Shown: positions 43,291 through 51,362 of the stretch, one piece after another | Position numbering within the stretch: position 1 is the stretch's first letter | How the letters are laid out: the number at the start of each line of letters is the position of its first letter | Source of the DNA: CAZDET01 sp964504335 | GTDB taxonomy: Bacteria > Bacteroidota > Bacteroidia > Chitinophagales > Saprospiraceae | Assembly: GCA_964504335.1 (NCBI GenBank) | Contig: CAZDET010000017.1 | Coordinates: 20,425-84,424 of the forward strand | DNA: 64,000 bases | Direction: 5' to 3' | The notes under the pieces: generated by a model | The model's database searches: none | What the model saw: only the letters and a program-made list of their open reading frames with translations | Told to the model about the DNA's origin: nothing | Program-made: the position numbers and the translations under genes

Positions 43291-45828
43291 ATGAATGTAT
43301 CTCTATCCAAGCTATCGCTATTTTTAGCATTGTTGCTTGTCCCCCTCGTCCATTGGGGGCAGGTAACGCAGGTGTTTTTAGAGACATACGAGGACGTTCC
43401 CGTTTCTCACACCATCGTCTCTACCCCTAATCCTCCCACGCGGGCCATCAACGCCGAGTACGGTACGGTGACCGTTCTCCAGCTCGATCCCCTGGACCAA
43501 ACCTACCAAATAACATATACGCCAAATTTAGGATACATAGGTGCCGATCATTTCCGCTATCTGATCTGGACAGCGCAGGGGGCCCTTCAGTTCGTTAACT
43601 TCGAAGTCACCGTCAGCCCGGCCATCGTGGAGGCAAAACGCGATTATGCGGTGGCAATTTCCGGCCAGCCCGTGGCTATCGATGTATTGGCCAACGATTT
43701 TAGCAGTACCGGGATTAAGATTCTTTCGGCTACCCCCTACGTGGACCACGGCACTTCAGAACTAGATGGAGGAACGGTTACCTTCACTCCCGATGCCGAT
43801 TACACGGGGATCGCCCACCTCAACTACGTCATTTGCAATGAATCCGGTCAGTGTGATGAAGGTACGGTAAGCATCACCGTGCTCGATGCGAGCGGAAGCT
43901 CAAACACCATTAAGGTTTTTACTAAGCGGGATGAAGCTCAGTACATCTTTGCACCGCCCTCCTTTACCGTTACCCAGGCTCCGGTAAACGGGACATTCGT
44001 CAGAGGCGGAGGCATTCCCACCTACTTGCCCAATCAGGGGTATACCGGTACAGATTTGCTTACTGTTTCCGGAGAAGGACACGACCTGATGTTCGACATT
44101 GAGGTGCTCGATATTGCCGACAATACCTTTGCCTTCGACGATCAGGCCTACACCATTGTTAATGGGGTTACCAACATTAATGTACTTAGTAACGATACGT
44201 ACGGTACGTTGGCGGAATGCATTTCCTTCCAGCAACCGAAGTTTGGTACGGTAGCACCTGCCGGCAATACCGCGGCACTGAAGGGGCGATTCATCTACAC
44301 GCCTCCTACGGGATTCGTTGGGGTAGATGAATTTACGTATACCAGCCACCCTGTTGGCCAGGGTTGTAACGGACAAGCGGAGACGGCGACTGTACGAATT
44401 TTTGTCAGCAATTTCGAACCGGGTTTCGGTACTTTCCGCATGATGACACCCCGGCAAACGCCGATGATCATCAGCTATGAGGTGCCGGCCGACAGCTACG
44501 AGTTTCAGGTCACCCAGCAGGGTACGCTTGGCAGAGCTGTTTATCTCGCCGGGCCAGTCGATACCACCATTTACGGTCTTAAAGTCGTTGGGGAGAACCT
44601 GCTTGTCTACATTCCGGATGCCGCAGTGACCAGCGGCCTCGACAATCTGCAGATTACCTATTGCCTGCGGGATGGCATCACGGGCGATTGCTCGGTTACC
44701 AAGGAGGTAAAAGTAGAAATGGAAATCGTCGATGTAGGCATGACCGGGCCTGGTTGCGTCGGTGATTGTGTCTGGCCGGGCGATACCAACTTCGACGGTA
44801 TTGTAAATATGCAAGACTTGCTCCCGATCGGTTTGTTTATGGGGCAGATGGGAGCCGTAAGAGCCGGTGCCACACTCGATTTCTGGTACGGTCAGGACGC
44901 GGAAGATTGGAGCCGGACCGTTCAGCAAGCTAACGGTGTTGATCTTAAGCACATCGATACCGATGGAGACGGCATCGTTTCTGTGGGCGACACGGTGGCG
45001 CTAAATCGCTTTTACGACCACACGCATACGATGGTCCCAACTGACCTTCCTTACGCTGATTTTGAGCTGTTTTTGGAAGGAGATGTGTTTGCAGACCCGG
45101 GAGATCTAATCGAGCTGAAGCTCATTTTGGGTACTTCCGCCAAACCGGCCCAAAACGTCCAGGGATTTGTGTTCGATTTTCCCTACGATCCGGCGTTTTT
45201 CGATCCCGGGAAAATAAGCTTGTACTACCGCACCGATAGTTGGTTAGCCTATGATTCTCCCACACTTTCCATGAATCGGAATAACCCAAGTGCCGGTAGT
45301 CTCGAAACCGGATTCACCCGCACGGGCAACTTCCCGGCTACGGGATACGGTGAGATCGGAACGCTGGGGGTAGTCATCCAGGAAGAGGTAATTGGATTCC
45401 TGGAGGAAGTCGACGGACAAAACCTCGAGGCACGCAACTCGTTTGAGATAGAGCTCGGCGATCGCACAGCGATGGTAATGGACGGTGCTGGCAATATGTT
45501 CAGCGTGTATATCCATCCCTTTAAGCTCACTATCCAACGTCCATCAGACTTGCCTTCCATTGGAAACGTACCCATCATTAATCCGGAAGATGACCTGAAG
45601 GTGTTCCCCAATCCGGTGGACAATCAAGTTACGGTACACCACAACAACAGTCAGACCTTCCAAAGAGTCAAGCTGACCGATCTACAGGGACGGATCGTAA
45701 TGGAACTTGGAGGATTAGATACCAATCATCAGGTAATCAACACCGCTGGCTTGGCCAACGGCATTTACACCCTCTCGGTAACAAATCAGGAGGGAACTAT
45801 ACACAGGAAGGTAGAGATCCTTCACTGA
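43291..45828 (+). CDS. Secreted cadherin-like/dockerin protein with T9SS type A sorting domain
   Basis: 845 residues with a signal peptide (about 1-24, LALLLVPLVHWGQ). The N-terminal two thirds contain several Ig/cadherin-like modules with the VLANDFSSTGIKI and NVLSNDTYG signatures of tandem-95/BIG_17-type domains. At about 495-570 two Ca-binding loops, DTNFDGIVNMQDLL and DTDGDGIVSVGDTVALNRF, form a dockerin-like pair. A following beta-rich domain of about 150 residues (VFADPGDLIELKLILGTSAK, FVFDFPYDPAFF) resembles cohesin. The C terminus (LKVFPNPVDNQVTVHHNNSQ onward) is a T9SS type A sorting domain. It is probably a cell-surface or released structural protein. No enzyme domain. A clear terminator lies about 95 bp downstream. 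Confidence 0.85.
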   Translation: MNVSLSKLSLFLALLLVPLVHWGQVTQVFLETYEDVPVSHTIVSTPNPPTRAINAEYGTVTVLQLDPLDQTYQITYTPNLGYIGADHFRYLIWTAQGALQFVNFEVTVSPAIVEAKRDYAVAISGQPVAIDVLANDFSSTGIKILSATPYVDHGTSELDGGTVTFTPDADYTGIAHLNYVICNESGQCDEGTVSITVLDASGSSNTIKVFTKRDEAQYIFAPPSFTVTQAPVNGTFVRGGGIPTYLPNQGYTGTDLLTVSGEGHDLMFDIEVLDIADNTFAFDDQAYTIVNGVTNINVLSNDTYGTLAECISFQQPKFGTVAPAGNTAALKGRFIYTPPTGFVGVDEFTYTSHPVGQGCNGQAETATVRIFVSNFEPGFGTFRMMTPRQTPMIISYEVPADSYEFQVTQQGTLGRAVYLAGPVDTTIYGLKVVGENLLVYIPDAAVTSGLDNLQITYCLRDGITGDCSVTKEVKVEMEIVDVGMTGPGCVGDCVWPGDTNFDGIVNMQDLLPIGLFMGQMGAVRAGATLDFWYGQDAEDWSRTVQQANGVDLKHIDTDGDGIVSVGDTVALNRFYDHTHTMVPTDLPYADFELFLEGDVFADPGDLIELKLILGTSAKPAQNVQGFVFDFPYDPAFFDPGKISLYYRTDSWLAYDSPTLSMNRNNPSAGSLETGFTRTGNFPATGYGEIGTLGVVIQEEVIGFLEEVDGQNLEARNSFEIELGDRTAMVMDGAGNMFSVYIHPFKLTIQRPSDLPSIGNVPIINPEDDLKVFPNPVDNQVTVHHNNSQTFQRVKLTDLQGRIVMELGGLDTNHQVINTAGLANGIYTLSVTNQEGTIHRKVEILH

Positions 45829-45891
45829 ATATACTAACCCTTTTACTTGAACGTTAGTATATTACCAATCTGAAATTCATTGTTTTTTATA

Positions 45892-45907
45892 TTCGTGGAA
45901 TTATAAT
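45892..45907 (+). repeat. Hairpin-associated motif, variant copy
   Basis: TTCGTGGAATTATAAT differs at two positions from TTCATGGGATTATAAT (46284-46299) and likewise precedes a terminator hairpin, here by 13 nt. Confidence 0.5.
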
Positions 45908-45920
45908 CATTGCTTTTGCA

Positions 45921-45949
45921 GCCGTCTGGTTTTACCGGACGGCTTTTTT
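45921..45949 (+). terminator. Rho-independent terminator of the dockerin protein gene
   Basis: GCCGTCTGG, a TTTTA loop and CCGGACGGC (45921-45943) form a 9-bp stem with one G-T pair, followed by six T. It is correctly oriented 93 bp after the stop at 45828. Confidence 0.82.
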
Positions 45950-46280
45950 GTTGGAGCGGTATCAACGGTTGAGAAAAGGGTCGTATAGAGTAGCGGGTCA
46001 GGACGCGGACCCCAAAAAACAGGAAAGAAGAGCATATTTGTTAAAAAATGGGGTGATCTGATGTTTTTTATTCACCAATAATCTGCATAAAGTATTGATT
46101 TTAGGTTGTTTATGCCTTTGTAAAGGTGTGTTTTTTATCACAATTGCCTCTTTTTGTCTTTGTTTCGGCTGATGTTCTATCGCATATTTGTAATGTCAAA
46201 GGAATTCAACGGAGTTCTAAACCTGCTGAAGAGAGTGATTTTTTGAGGTACAAGAAATAGCAGGTCAGAAATTGAAGGAT

Positions 46281-46298
46281 ATGTTCATGGGATTATAA
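46281..46298 (+). repeat. Hairpin-associated motif, copy 1 of the 46-kb cluster
   Basis: ATGTTCATGGGATTATAA, identical to 46626-46643. Its right part extends as GGATTATAATTTGTTCG (46290-46306), identical to 5818-5834. Confidence 0.7.
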
Positions 46299-46308
46299 TT
46301 TGTTCGTG

Positions 46309-46347
46309 GCGAGTCGTCCACCTAGGGTGGGCGACCCCCGCTTTTTT
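46309..46347 (+). terminator. Terminator-like hairpin after motif copy 1
   Basis: GTCGTCCACC (46313-46322) pairs with GGTGGGCGAC (46326-46335). GCG/CGC extends the stem, and six T follow (46342-46347). It begins 10 nt after the motif. Confidence 0.65.
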
Positions 46348-46476
46348 CTCCTGGAACATCCACCGATATAATCAAACACTCACCCAACAACGGGGAGATC
46401 CCTAAGCCCAACAACATTGAGATCCTGGCATGTAATTGTCTCCTCCTAAGCGAAGCACAAGACATTATCCGGAGAC

Positions 46477-46503
46477 AAAAAAAGCTGATCCGGAAGGATC
46501 AGC
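46477..46503 (-). terminator. Leftward terminator, probably of the lytTR/lytS operon
   Basis: GCTGATCC-GGAA-GGATCAGC (46484-46503) is a perfect 8-bp stem, followed on the minus strand by seven T (46483-46477). It lies about 190 bp after the LytTR regulator stop on the same strand. Confidence 0.72.
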
Positions 46504-46512
46504 CTCGCAAGC

Positions 46513-46527
46513 ATGTTCATGGGATTA
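46513..46527 (+). repeat. Hairpin-associated motif, copy 2
   Basis: ATGTTCATGGGATTA is followed by AAA in place of TAA. Here the neighbouring terminator faces the opposite way, so on the minus strand the motif precedes the hairpin by 9 nt. Confidence 0.65.
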
Positions 46528-46625
46528 AAAAGGTTGAAGCACTAAAGACAGTGCTAAGATAAGGTCTTTAGCCAAACTTACAAGAGCGTAAAATGTTAAA
46601 TCATGCATTTTACGGGAAGAATATT

Positions 46626-46643
46626 ATGTTCATGGGATTATAA
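46626..46643 (+). repeat. Hairpin-associated motif, copy 3
   Basis: ATGTTCATGGGATTATAA, identical over 18 nt to 46281-46298, and five bases before a terminator stem. Confidence 0.7.
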
Positions 46644-46648
46644 CTTCT

Positions 46649-46676
46649 AGCCGCACCTTTTGGTGTGGCTTTTTTT
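46649..46676 (+). terminator. Strong rho-independent-like terminator after motif copy 3
   Basis: AGCCGCACC-TTTT-GGTGTGGCT (46649-46670) forms a 9-bp stem with one G-T pair and is followed by a T-run to 46676. The orientation is rightward, towards the 3' end of the leftward LytTR gene. Confidence 0.78.
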
Positions 46677-46691
46677 GTTGTGCCCGAAGGG

Positions 46692-47420
46692 TTACAGCCT
46701 ATTTTGATTAATCATTTCCTGCAGCCCGTCCCGGTAATTTTTGCCCACCGGGAGGTGCTTAGCCTGCCCCTTTTCTTTCACTTCTACCATGTTTCCCATG
46801 ACGGCATCGATCTGATCGAGATTGACGATGTAGGAGCGATGAATACGCCGGAACTTATCAGACGGTAGTTTTTCTTCGAGGCTCTTCATAGTTTGCAGGG
46901 TAATGACCCGTTCGTTCTCCAGGCGGATGATGACATAATCTTTCAGGCCTTCCACGTAAATGATATCATCGTATTTAACCTTCACGAGTTTCTTATCCGC
47001 TTTAACGAAAAAGAACTCGGGGGCCTCTTCGGTAGTCGTAGCAGGCCCTTCCGTTCGCCGCTGCATATTGATCTGCTCGATGGCTTTATTACACGCCTTC
47101 AGGAAGCGATCCATACTGATTGGCTTGAGCAGATAATCGAGTGCATTCAACTCAAAGCCGTCTAGGGCGTAATTCGGAAAAGCCGTGGTGAATATCACTT
47201 CGGGAGGATTGCTAACCGTACGGAGGAAGTCGATACCGGTGAGTCCGGGCATCTGAATATCGAGAAACATGAGATCCACCTCGTGTTTCTTTAGTGCTTC
47301 GTTGGCCTCGAAGGCATTTCCGCACTTTGCTACCAGGGTCAATTCAGGCATCTTCTCCAGATAGGTTTCTAATACTTCCTGAGCTAATGGTTCATCATCG
47401 ACAATTATCACGTTAATCAT
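46692..47420 (-). CDS. LytTR-family DNA-binding response regulator
   Basis: 242 residues. The N-terminal receiver domain (1-120) has the acidic pair D8-D9, the phosphoacceptor D54 (LMFLDIQMPGLTG), T-A switch residues (VIFTTAFPNYAL) and the Lys of LLKPI. A linker of about 25 residues leads to a LytTR DNA-binding domain (about 140-240: FFVKADKKLVKVKYDDIIYV, FRRIHRSYIVNLDQIDAV). The histidine kinase gene ends 8 bp upstream, so they form a two-gene leftward operon. LytS/LytTR pairs commonly control envelope or surface-polymer genes in Bacteroidota. The targets here are unknown. Confidence 0.95.
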   Translation of the reverse strand: MINVIIVDDEPLAQEVLETYLEKMPELTLVAKCGNAFEANEALKKHEVDLMFLDIQMPGLTGIDFLRTVSNPPEVIFTTAFPNYALDGFELNALDYLLKPISMDRFLKACNKAIEQINMQRRTEGPATTTEEAPEFFFVKADKKLVKVKYDDIIYVEGLKDYVIIRLENERVITLQTMKSLEEKLPSDKFRRIHRSYIVNLDQIDAVMGNMVEVKEKGQAKHLPVGKNYRDGLQEMINQNRL

Positions 47421-47428
47421 AACGGCAG

Positions 47429-48517
47429 CTATTTTTGAAGTTCTAAATCAAGGGTTACGGCGTAGGTGGTTGGGGTATTTTCAATCCGGAGGTCGTAGCG
47501 ATCCGGGTAGAGAATTTTCAATCGACGACGTACATTGACCAGACCGATGCCGCCGCTGGGACGACCACTTTCGGGGCGTACCGGCAGGATGTCGGTCTTT
47601 GAGTTTTCGATGAAAAAGCGCACGTAACTCGAATCGATATCCAGCTGAATGCGCACGAAGCCCTCCTGAATTTGAGCGTTAAGACCGTGCTTGAAGCTGT
47701 TTTCCAGAAAGGGGATGAATAAAAGTGGCGCAATCATCTGGTTCTCTGCCTGGCCGTTCACCGAGAATTTGATTTCTACGTTCTTATTCTGCCGGAGTCG
47801 CTCCAGATCGAGGTAGTTTTTCAAATACTGAATTTCTTTCCACAGGGGCACCTGCTTCTCATTGCACTCGTACAGCATGTAGCGCATCATCTCCGAGAGC
47901 TTGATCACGATTTCGGGTGCCTTATCCGATTTCTTTAGGGTGAGGGCGTACAGGTTATTGAGCGTGTTGAACAGGAAATGGGGGTTAATCTGGCTTTTCA
48001 GGAACCGGAGTTCCGATTGCATGGTCTGGGTTTGCAATTCCTGACGCTCCCGCACCTGGGTAAACCACTCCTTTATAATGTGCAGCAGCGTAGAGCCGGT
48101 AGCGATTAAAAAGGTCGGTAAGAAAAAACTATTCAGGTTGTTAAGCAACTCGACCCGCAGACCGGGCTGGGTATGGAACTTGAAGTACAACACAATAACT
48201 TTCAGTGGGGTGACCAGCAGAGAAGCAAGCAGCAGCAAAATGGCATAAGTAGCTAACTTGCTTCTGGTCAGATAATTAGGGATTAGATAGTACAAGTTGA
48301 AATAAACGACCAGGGCGTAGAAAAACAAGCTGATCAACTCGTTGGTCAGCGTAAACCAAAACTGGTCGTTAGGGTCGCGGACCAACATCATCAACAACAA
48401 AAGCCCACCCCAGGCCAGACCATGATATACGGCCCGGTGAGAAATGAATTCCCACAAGCGCCTTCTAAATTCACCGGTTGCAACGACTGATGTCGAATTA
48501 GGCCTTGTACCTACCAT
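47429..48517 (-). CDS. LytS-like sensor histidine kinase
   Basis: 362 residues with an N-terminal membrane region of about four helices (about 30-155, for example HGLAWGGLLLLMMLVRD, LISLFFYALVVYFNLYYLIP, YAILLLLASLLVTPLKVIVL). A coiled linker and the His_kinase/HATPase module of the LytS class follow. The phosphoacceptor is in FLKSQINPHFLFNTLNNLYA. The ATPase domain shows ENSFKHGL as the N box and GIGLVNVRRRLKILYP as the G box. There is no periplasmic sensor domain, so the signal is probably perceived in the membrane. It is the first gene of the operon with the LytTR regulator. Confidence 0.93.
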   Translation of the reverse strand: MVGTRPNSTSVVATGEFRRRLWEFISHRAVYHGLAWGGLLLLMMLVRDPNDQFWFTLTNELISLFFYALVVYFNLYYLIPNYLTRSKLATYAILLLLASLLVTPLKVIVLYFKFHTQPGLRVELLNNLNSFFLPTFLIATGSTLLHIIKEWFTQVRERQELQTQTMQSELRFLKSQINPHFLFNTLNNLYALTLKKSDKAPEIVIKLSEMMRYMLYECNEKQVPLWKEIQYLKNYLDLERLRQNKNVEIKFSVNGQAENQMIAPLLFIPFLENSFKHGLNAQIQEGFVRIQLDIDSSYVRFFIENSKTDILPVRPESGRPSGGIGLVNVRRRLKILYPDRYDLRIENTPTTYAVTLDLELQK

Positions 48518-48635
48518 CGGGACTAAAATTAACAGAAAACGACGTGGCTCGTCTTTTATTTAGACGAATACGCGGTTTTGCTCTACTTCTTCGGCTCTTC
48601 CAACAACTGGAAACGATTAAATATAGGCCAAAATA

Positions 48636-48667
48636 ATAAGGGCGCGGGAATAACTCCGCGCCCTTAT
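48636..48667 (-). terminator. GC-rich hairpin downstream of the OmpA-family gene
   Basis: ATAAGGGCGCGG (48636-48647) pairs perfectly with CCGCGCCCTTAT (48656-48667). Leftward it is followed by TATTTTGG, an imperfect U-run. It lies 28 bp after the stop of the OmpA-family gene and is its likely terminator. Confidence 0.65.
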
Positions 48668-48694
48668 CAGTTCGCTCCAACGACCGGTGGAATG

Positions 48695-51280
48695 CTAGCG
48701 ATCGATAGAAAATCGATACTGAACCGTCTCCATAATGGGAGTGCCGTTTTTATCGAGGTTTTCCAGGAAGAAGTCGATATCGATGGTTTCGGGCTCGTCT
48801 TTTTCACTGCTGTCGAAGGTGACCTTCAGCACGGCGCTTTCCCCCGGAGCCAACGGGCTGGTATCGTACTCCGTGGTGGTGCAGTCGCAGGCTTGAACCA
48901 GGGCGATGGTGAGCGGAACGCTGCCCACGTTGGTGTATTCGAATTCAAAGCTGCGCGTTTCTCCTTTCTTCACGGCTCCGAGGTCAATCAGGCGGGTGTT
49001 GAATTGCATGATGGGTAAGCCGGATAAATCCTCTATACCGTGTAGGCTGGAGAGCGGATGGATCGTATCTCTAGGAGGAATGGGCAGGCCGTGTTCCGGC
49101 TGGGGTACGTCCATGCGAATCGGCTCCTCCGGTTGGGTGTTCCGATCCGGAGCGGACTTGGTGTCCTGATCGCGCTTGCGCAATCGCTCGCGCCTGATGA
49201 TGATGCTGGTAGGCCCTTCGAGAATCTTGAATTCGGTACGACGATTGAGCTGATGGGCCGCTTCCTGTTGCTCTTCGGTTTCCAGTTGGTTGATGTAGAC
49301 TTCGGTAAGGACATCCCCTTCTTGCAGATAATCGAAGCGGGCGGCGGTGCGGTCAGTGACGGTTTGAGGCACGGTTTCTCCGTATCCTTTGGCGTTGATG
49401 CGATCCCGCTCGATGCCTTTTCGCTGCAACCACCGGCGGGCCGATTCCATGCGGCGCTGCGACAGGTCGCGGTTATAGCGATCTTCGCCACGGGCATCGG
49501 TATGAGAGCCGAGTTCGATGATCATTTCGGGATATTCGGTCATCAGTTCGAAAACGACTTGCAGGTCACTTTCTGCGGCCGGGAGGATTTTGTCGTCATC
49601 GAAATCGTACAAGATATTTTCCAGTACGATTGCCTCTTCGATTTCGATGGTATCGAATTCCGGTTCGCGGATGATTTCTTCCAAAAACAGGCGGTAGGTA
49701 TAGGTCTTGCTCTCGGTAAGGCCAACGGTGTTGAAGCTTACGGAATCGGGTTTGTAATCCGGATGCGTGGCCATGACTTCGTAGGGCGTTTCCAATTCCA
49801 GGCCAAAGTCGAAGCGGTTACCTTCGTCTTTTGTCTGCCGGCTGGGCGTTCCGATTTCGTTTGGGAAATTAGGCGTGAGTGACACCGTGCTTCCGAAGAG
49901 GGGCTCGTTGTCCTTTTTCCGGAAGACCCCGACCACCAGATCGGCGTAGAGGCGTTCGACGGTGAAATTGTAAATATTGTCGCAGCAGGTGCGGCCGAGT
50001 ACCGATCGACCTCCGGGGCGGTTGCTGGTCATGAATCCGACATACCCCTCTCCGCCGAGGACGAAGGAGAGGTCGTCGACGGCCGTGTTGTAGGCCTTCC
50101 CAAGATTGTTGGGGGCACTCCAGACGGAGCCGTTCCATTCGCTGGAGAAAATGTCGAAGCCCCCGATGGAAGGATGGCCATTCGAGCTAAAGAAGAGGGT
50201 CCCGTCGAAATAGGAAGGGGTGATGTCGTCGCCGATGGTGTTAATGACGGGCCCCAGATTGACGGGATCGCCGTACACACCGTCTCCCTGGTAGGGTGCA
50301 TAGTATATATCGAGGCCCCCGTAGCCGCCGGGCATATCACTGACGAAGAAGAGCACTTCGTCTCCATACAACTCGCCGAAGGCCGGCTGCAGGGAGAGAT
50401 AATCGCCATTGACGCCCTCCAGCGGGTTGCCGCTGGTCCAGTCTTCCGCTCCGACGGTACTCCAGTAGATGGTGGCGGCAGTGGGTCGGTTACTAGATAG
50501 CTCGACGCGATTGTAGTACAACCGCCGGCCATCGGGTGAAATGGCCGGATTGGCCGTGTGCGCGCCGACGCGATTGACTTCGTTACCCAGCGGGGTGGGT
50601 TCGCCCCAATTTCCTTCTCCCTCTTCCTCGCCTTCCTCCCATTCTACTTTGAAAATGCGACTGAACTGATCTTCGGCGTTTGGATCGTCGACGATTACCG
50701 GATCGGTTTTATTCCAGGTACTGAAATAAAAGGTCTTCCCATCGGAAGCGATTGTCGGGCTGTACTCCGAAAACGGGCCGTTGATTTTGCGGTCCATAAT
50801 ATCCAGGACGACGCCTTTGGAAGTTCCCGGCAAGTCGATGGCCATTTCCGCACCGGTGAGTTCGATTTCAGCCAGTTGCCGGAGGCTGTCGTTGGTGGTT
50901 TGACGAATGACCTGTTGCAGCAGCGGGATGGCGTCTGCGGGTTTCTCCGTCATCTTGAGAATTCGGGCCTGAATAAACCGCGCCTGCGTGTAGGTGGTAT
51001 CGAAATCATCGGCTCGGCGGAGGTAGCGGCGGTAGTAGCGTTCGGCGCCCCGATAATCGCGTAGTTGGTAGTTGATGTATCCCAGAATGGGCAACAGGGC
51101 TTCATCTTCCTTTTTTTCGTAGGCCTCTTCGAGTTTTTCCCTGGCTACCACATAATTATCGCTTTCCAGGGCAAGGGTGCCGGTTTTGATCAAGGTTTCG
51201 TAGGAGGAGCCCCGGATGGGTTGTCCGAAGAGAACCGTTGCGGAACAGAGCAAGCCAAGAAGGAGGACTATATTTCTCAT
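48695..51280 (-). CDS. TPR/PD40/OmpA-family envelope protein (PorE-like) with C-terminal DUF1573 domain
   Basis: 861 residues. Signal peptide 1-19 (LLGLLCSATVLFGQP). TPR-like repeats lie at about 25-160 and PD40 beta-propeller repeats at about 170-440 (SPTIASDGKTFYFSTWN, AISPDGRRLYYNR). A carboxypeptidase-regulatory/CNA-B-like domain (about 455-540) precedes an OmpA domain (about 555-700: ILYDFDDDKILPAAESDLQV, IELGSHTDARGEDRYN) that should bind peptidoglycan. This TPR-PD40-OmpA plan is that of the T9SS accessory protein PorE. The last 105 residues (IDLGAVKKGETRSFEFEYTN, CDCTTTEYDTSPLAPGESAV) form a DUF1573-type Ig-like domain, not part of the usual PorE plan. The PorP/SprF gene lies 82 bp upstream on the same strand. 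Confidence 0.85.
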   Translation of the reverse strand: MRNIVLLLGLLCSATVLFGQPIRGSSYETLIKTGTLALESDNYVVAREKLEEAYEKKEDEALLPILGYINYQLRDYRGAERYYRRYLRRADDFDTTYTQARFIQARILKMTEKPADAIPLLQQVIRQTTNDSLRQLAEIELTGAEMAIDLPGTSKGVVLDIMDRKINGPFSEYSPTIASDGKTFYFSTWNKTDPVIVDDPNAEDQFSRIFKVEWEEGEEEGEGNWGEPTPLGNEVNRVGAHTANPAISPDGRRLYYNRVELSSNRPTAATIYWSTVGAEDWTSGNPLEGVNGDYLSLQPAFGELYGDEVLFFVSDMPGGYGGLDIYYAPYQGDGVYGDPVNLGPVINTIGDDITPSYFDGTLFFSSNGHPSIGGFDIFSSEWNGSVWSAPNNLGKAYNTAVDDLSFVLGGEGYVGFMTSNRPGGRSVLGRTCCDNIYNFTVERLYADLVVGVFRKKDNEPLFGSTVSLTPNFPNEIGTPSRQTKDEGNRFDFGLELETPYEVMATHPDYKPDSVSFNTVGLTESKTYTYRLFLEEIIREPEFDTIEIEEAIVLENILYDFDDDKILPAAESDLQVVFELMTEYPEMIIELGSHTDARGEDRYNRDLSQRRMESARRWLQRKGIERDRINAKGYGETVPQTVTDRTAARFDYLQEGDVLTEVYINQLETEEQQEAAHQLNRRTEFKILEGPTSIIIRRERLRKRDQDTKSAPDRNTQPEEPIRMDVPQPEHGLPIPPRDTIHPLSSLHGIEDLSGLPIMQFNTRLIDLGAVKKGETRSFEFEYTNVGSVPLTIALVQACDCTTTEYDTSPLAPGESAVLKVTFDSSEKDEPETIDIDFFLENLDKNGTPIMETVQYRFSIDR

Positions 51281-51362
51281 AAAGCAGACGTAAAGGAGCT
51301 TGTAGATGTAAACGCACTACCAGCCGCACGGATTTATGTGCTAACAAAATCTTAAGATGCAG

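Larger units (their letters stand above)
45950..46691. other. Structured non-coding region with three terminators and a recurring motif
   Basis: No protein gene is visible in about 740 bp. It contains copies of ATGTTCATGGGATTATAA (46281-46298 and 46626-46643) and ATGTTCATGGGATTA (46513-46527). It also contains terminator hairpins at 46309-46347, 46477-46503 and 46649-46676, and additional stems (TGTCTCC/GGAGACA near 46437 and 46471, AGCACT/AGTGCT near 46540, CGTAAAATG/CATTTTACG near 46586). Rightward terminators here have no protein gene to serve, so small untranslated transcripts are possible. Confidence 0.6.

Noticed and set aside
43900..44952. Antisense ORF of 350 codons inside the dockerin protein gene
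   Set aside because: It is the complementary reading of a strongly supported secreted protein gene. Its translation shows no domain or signal features.
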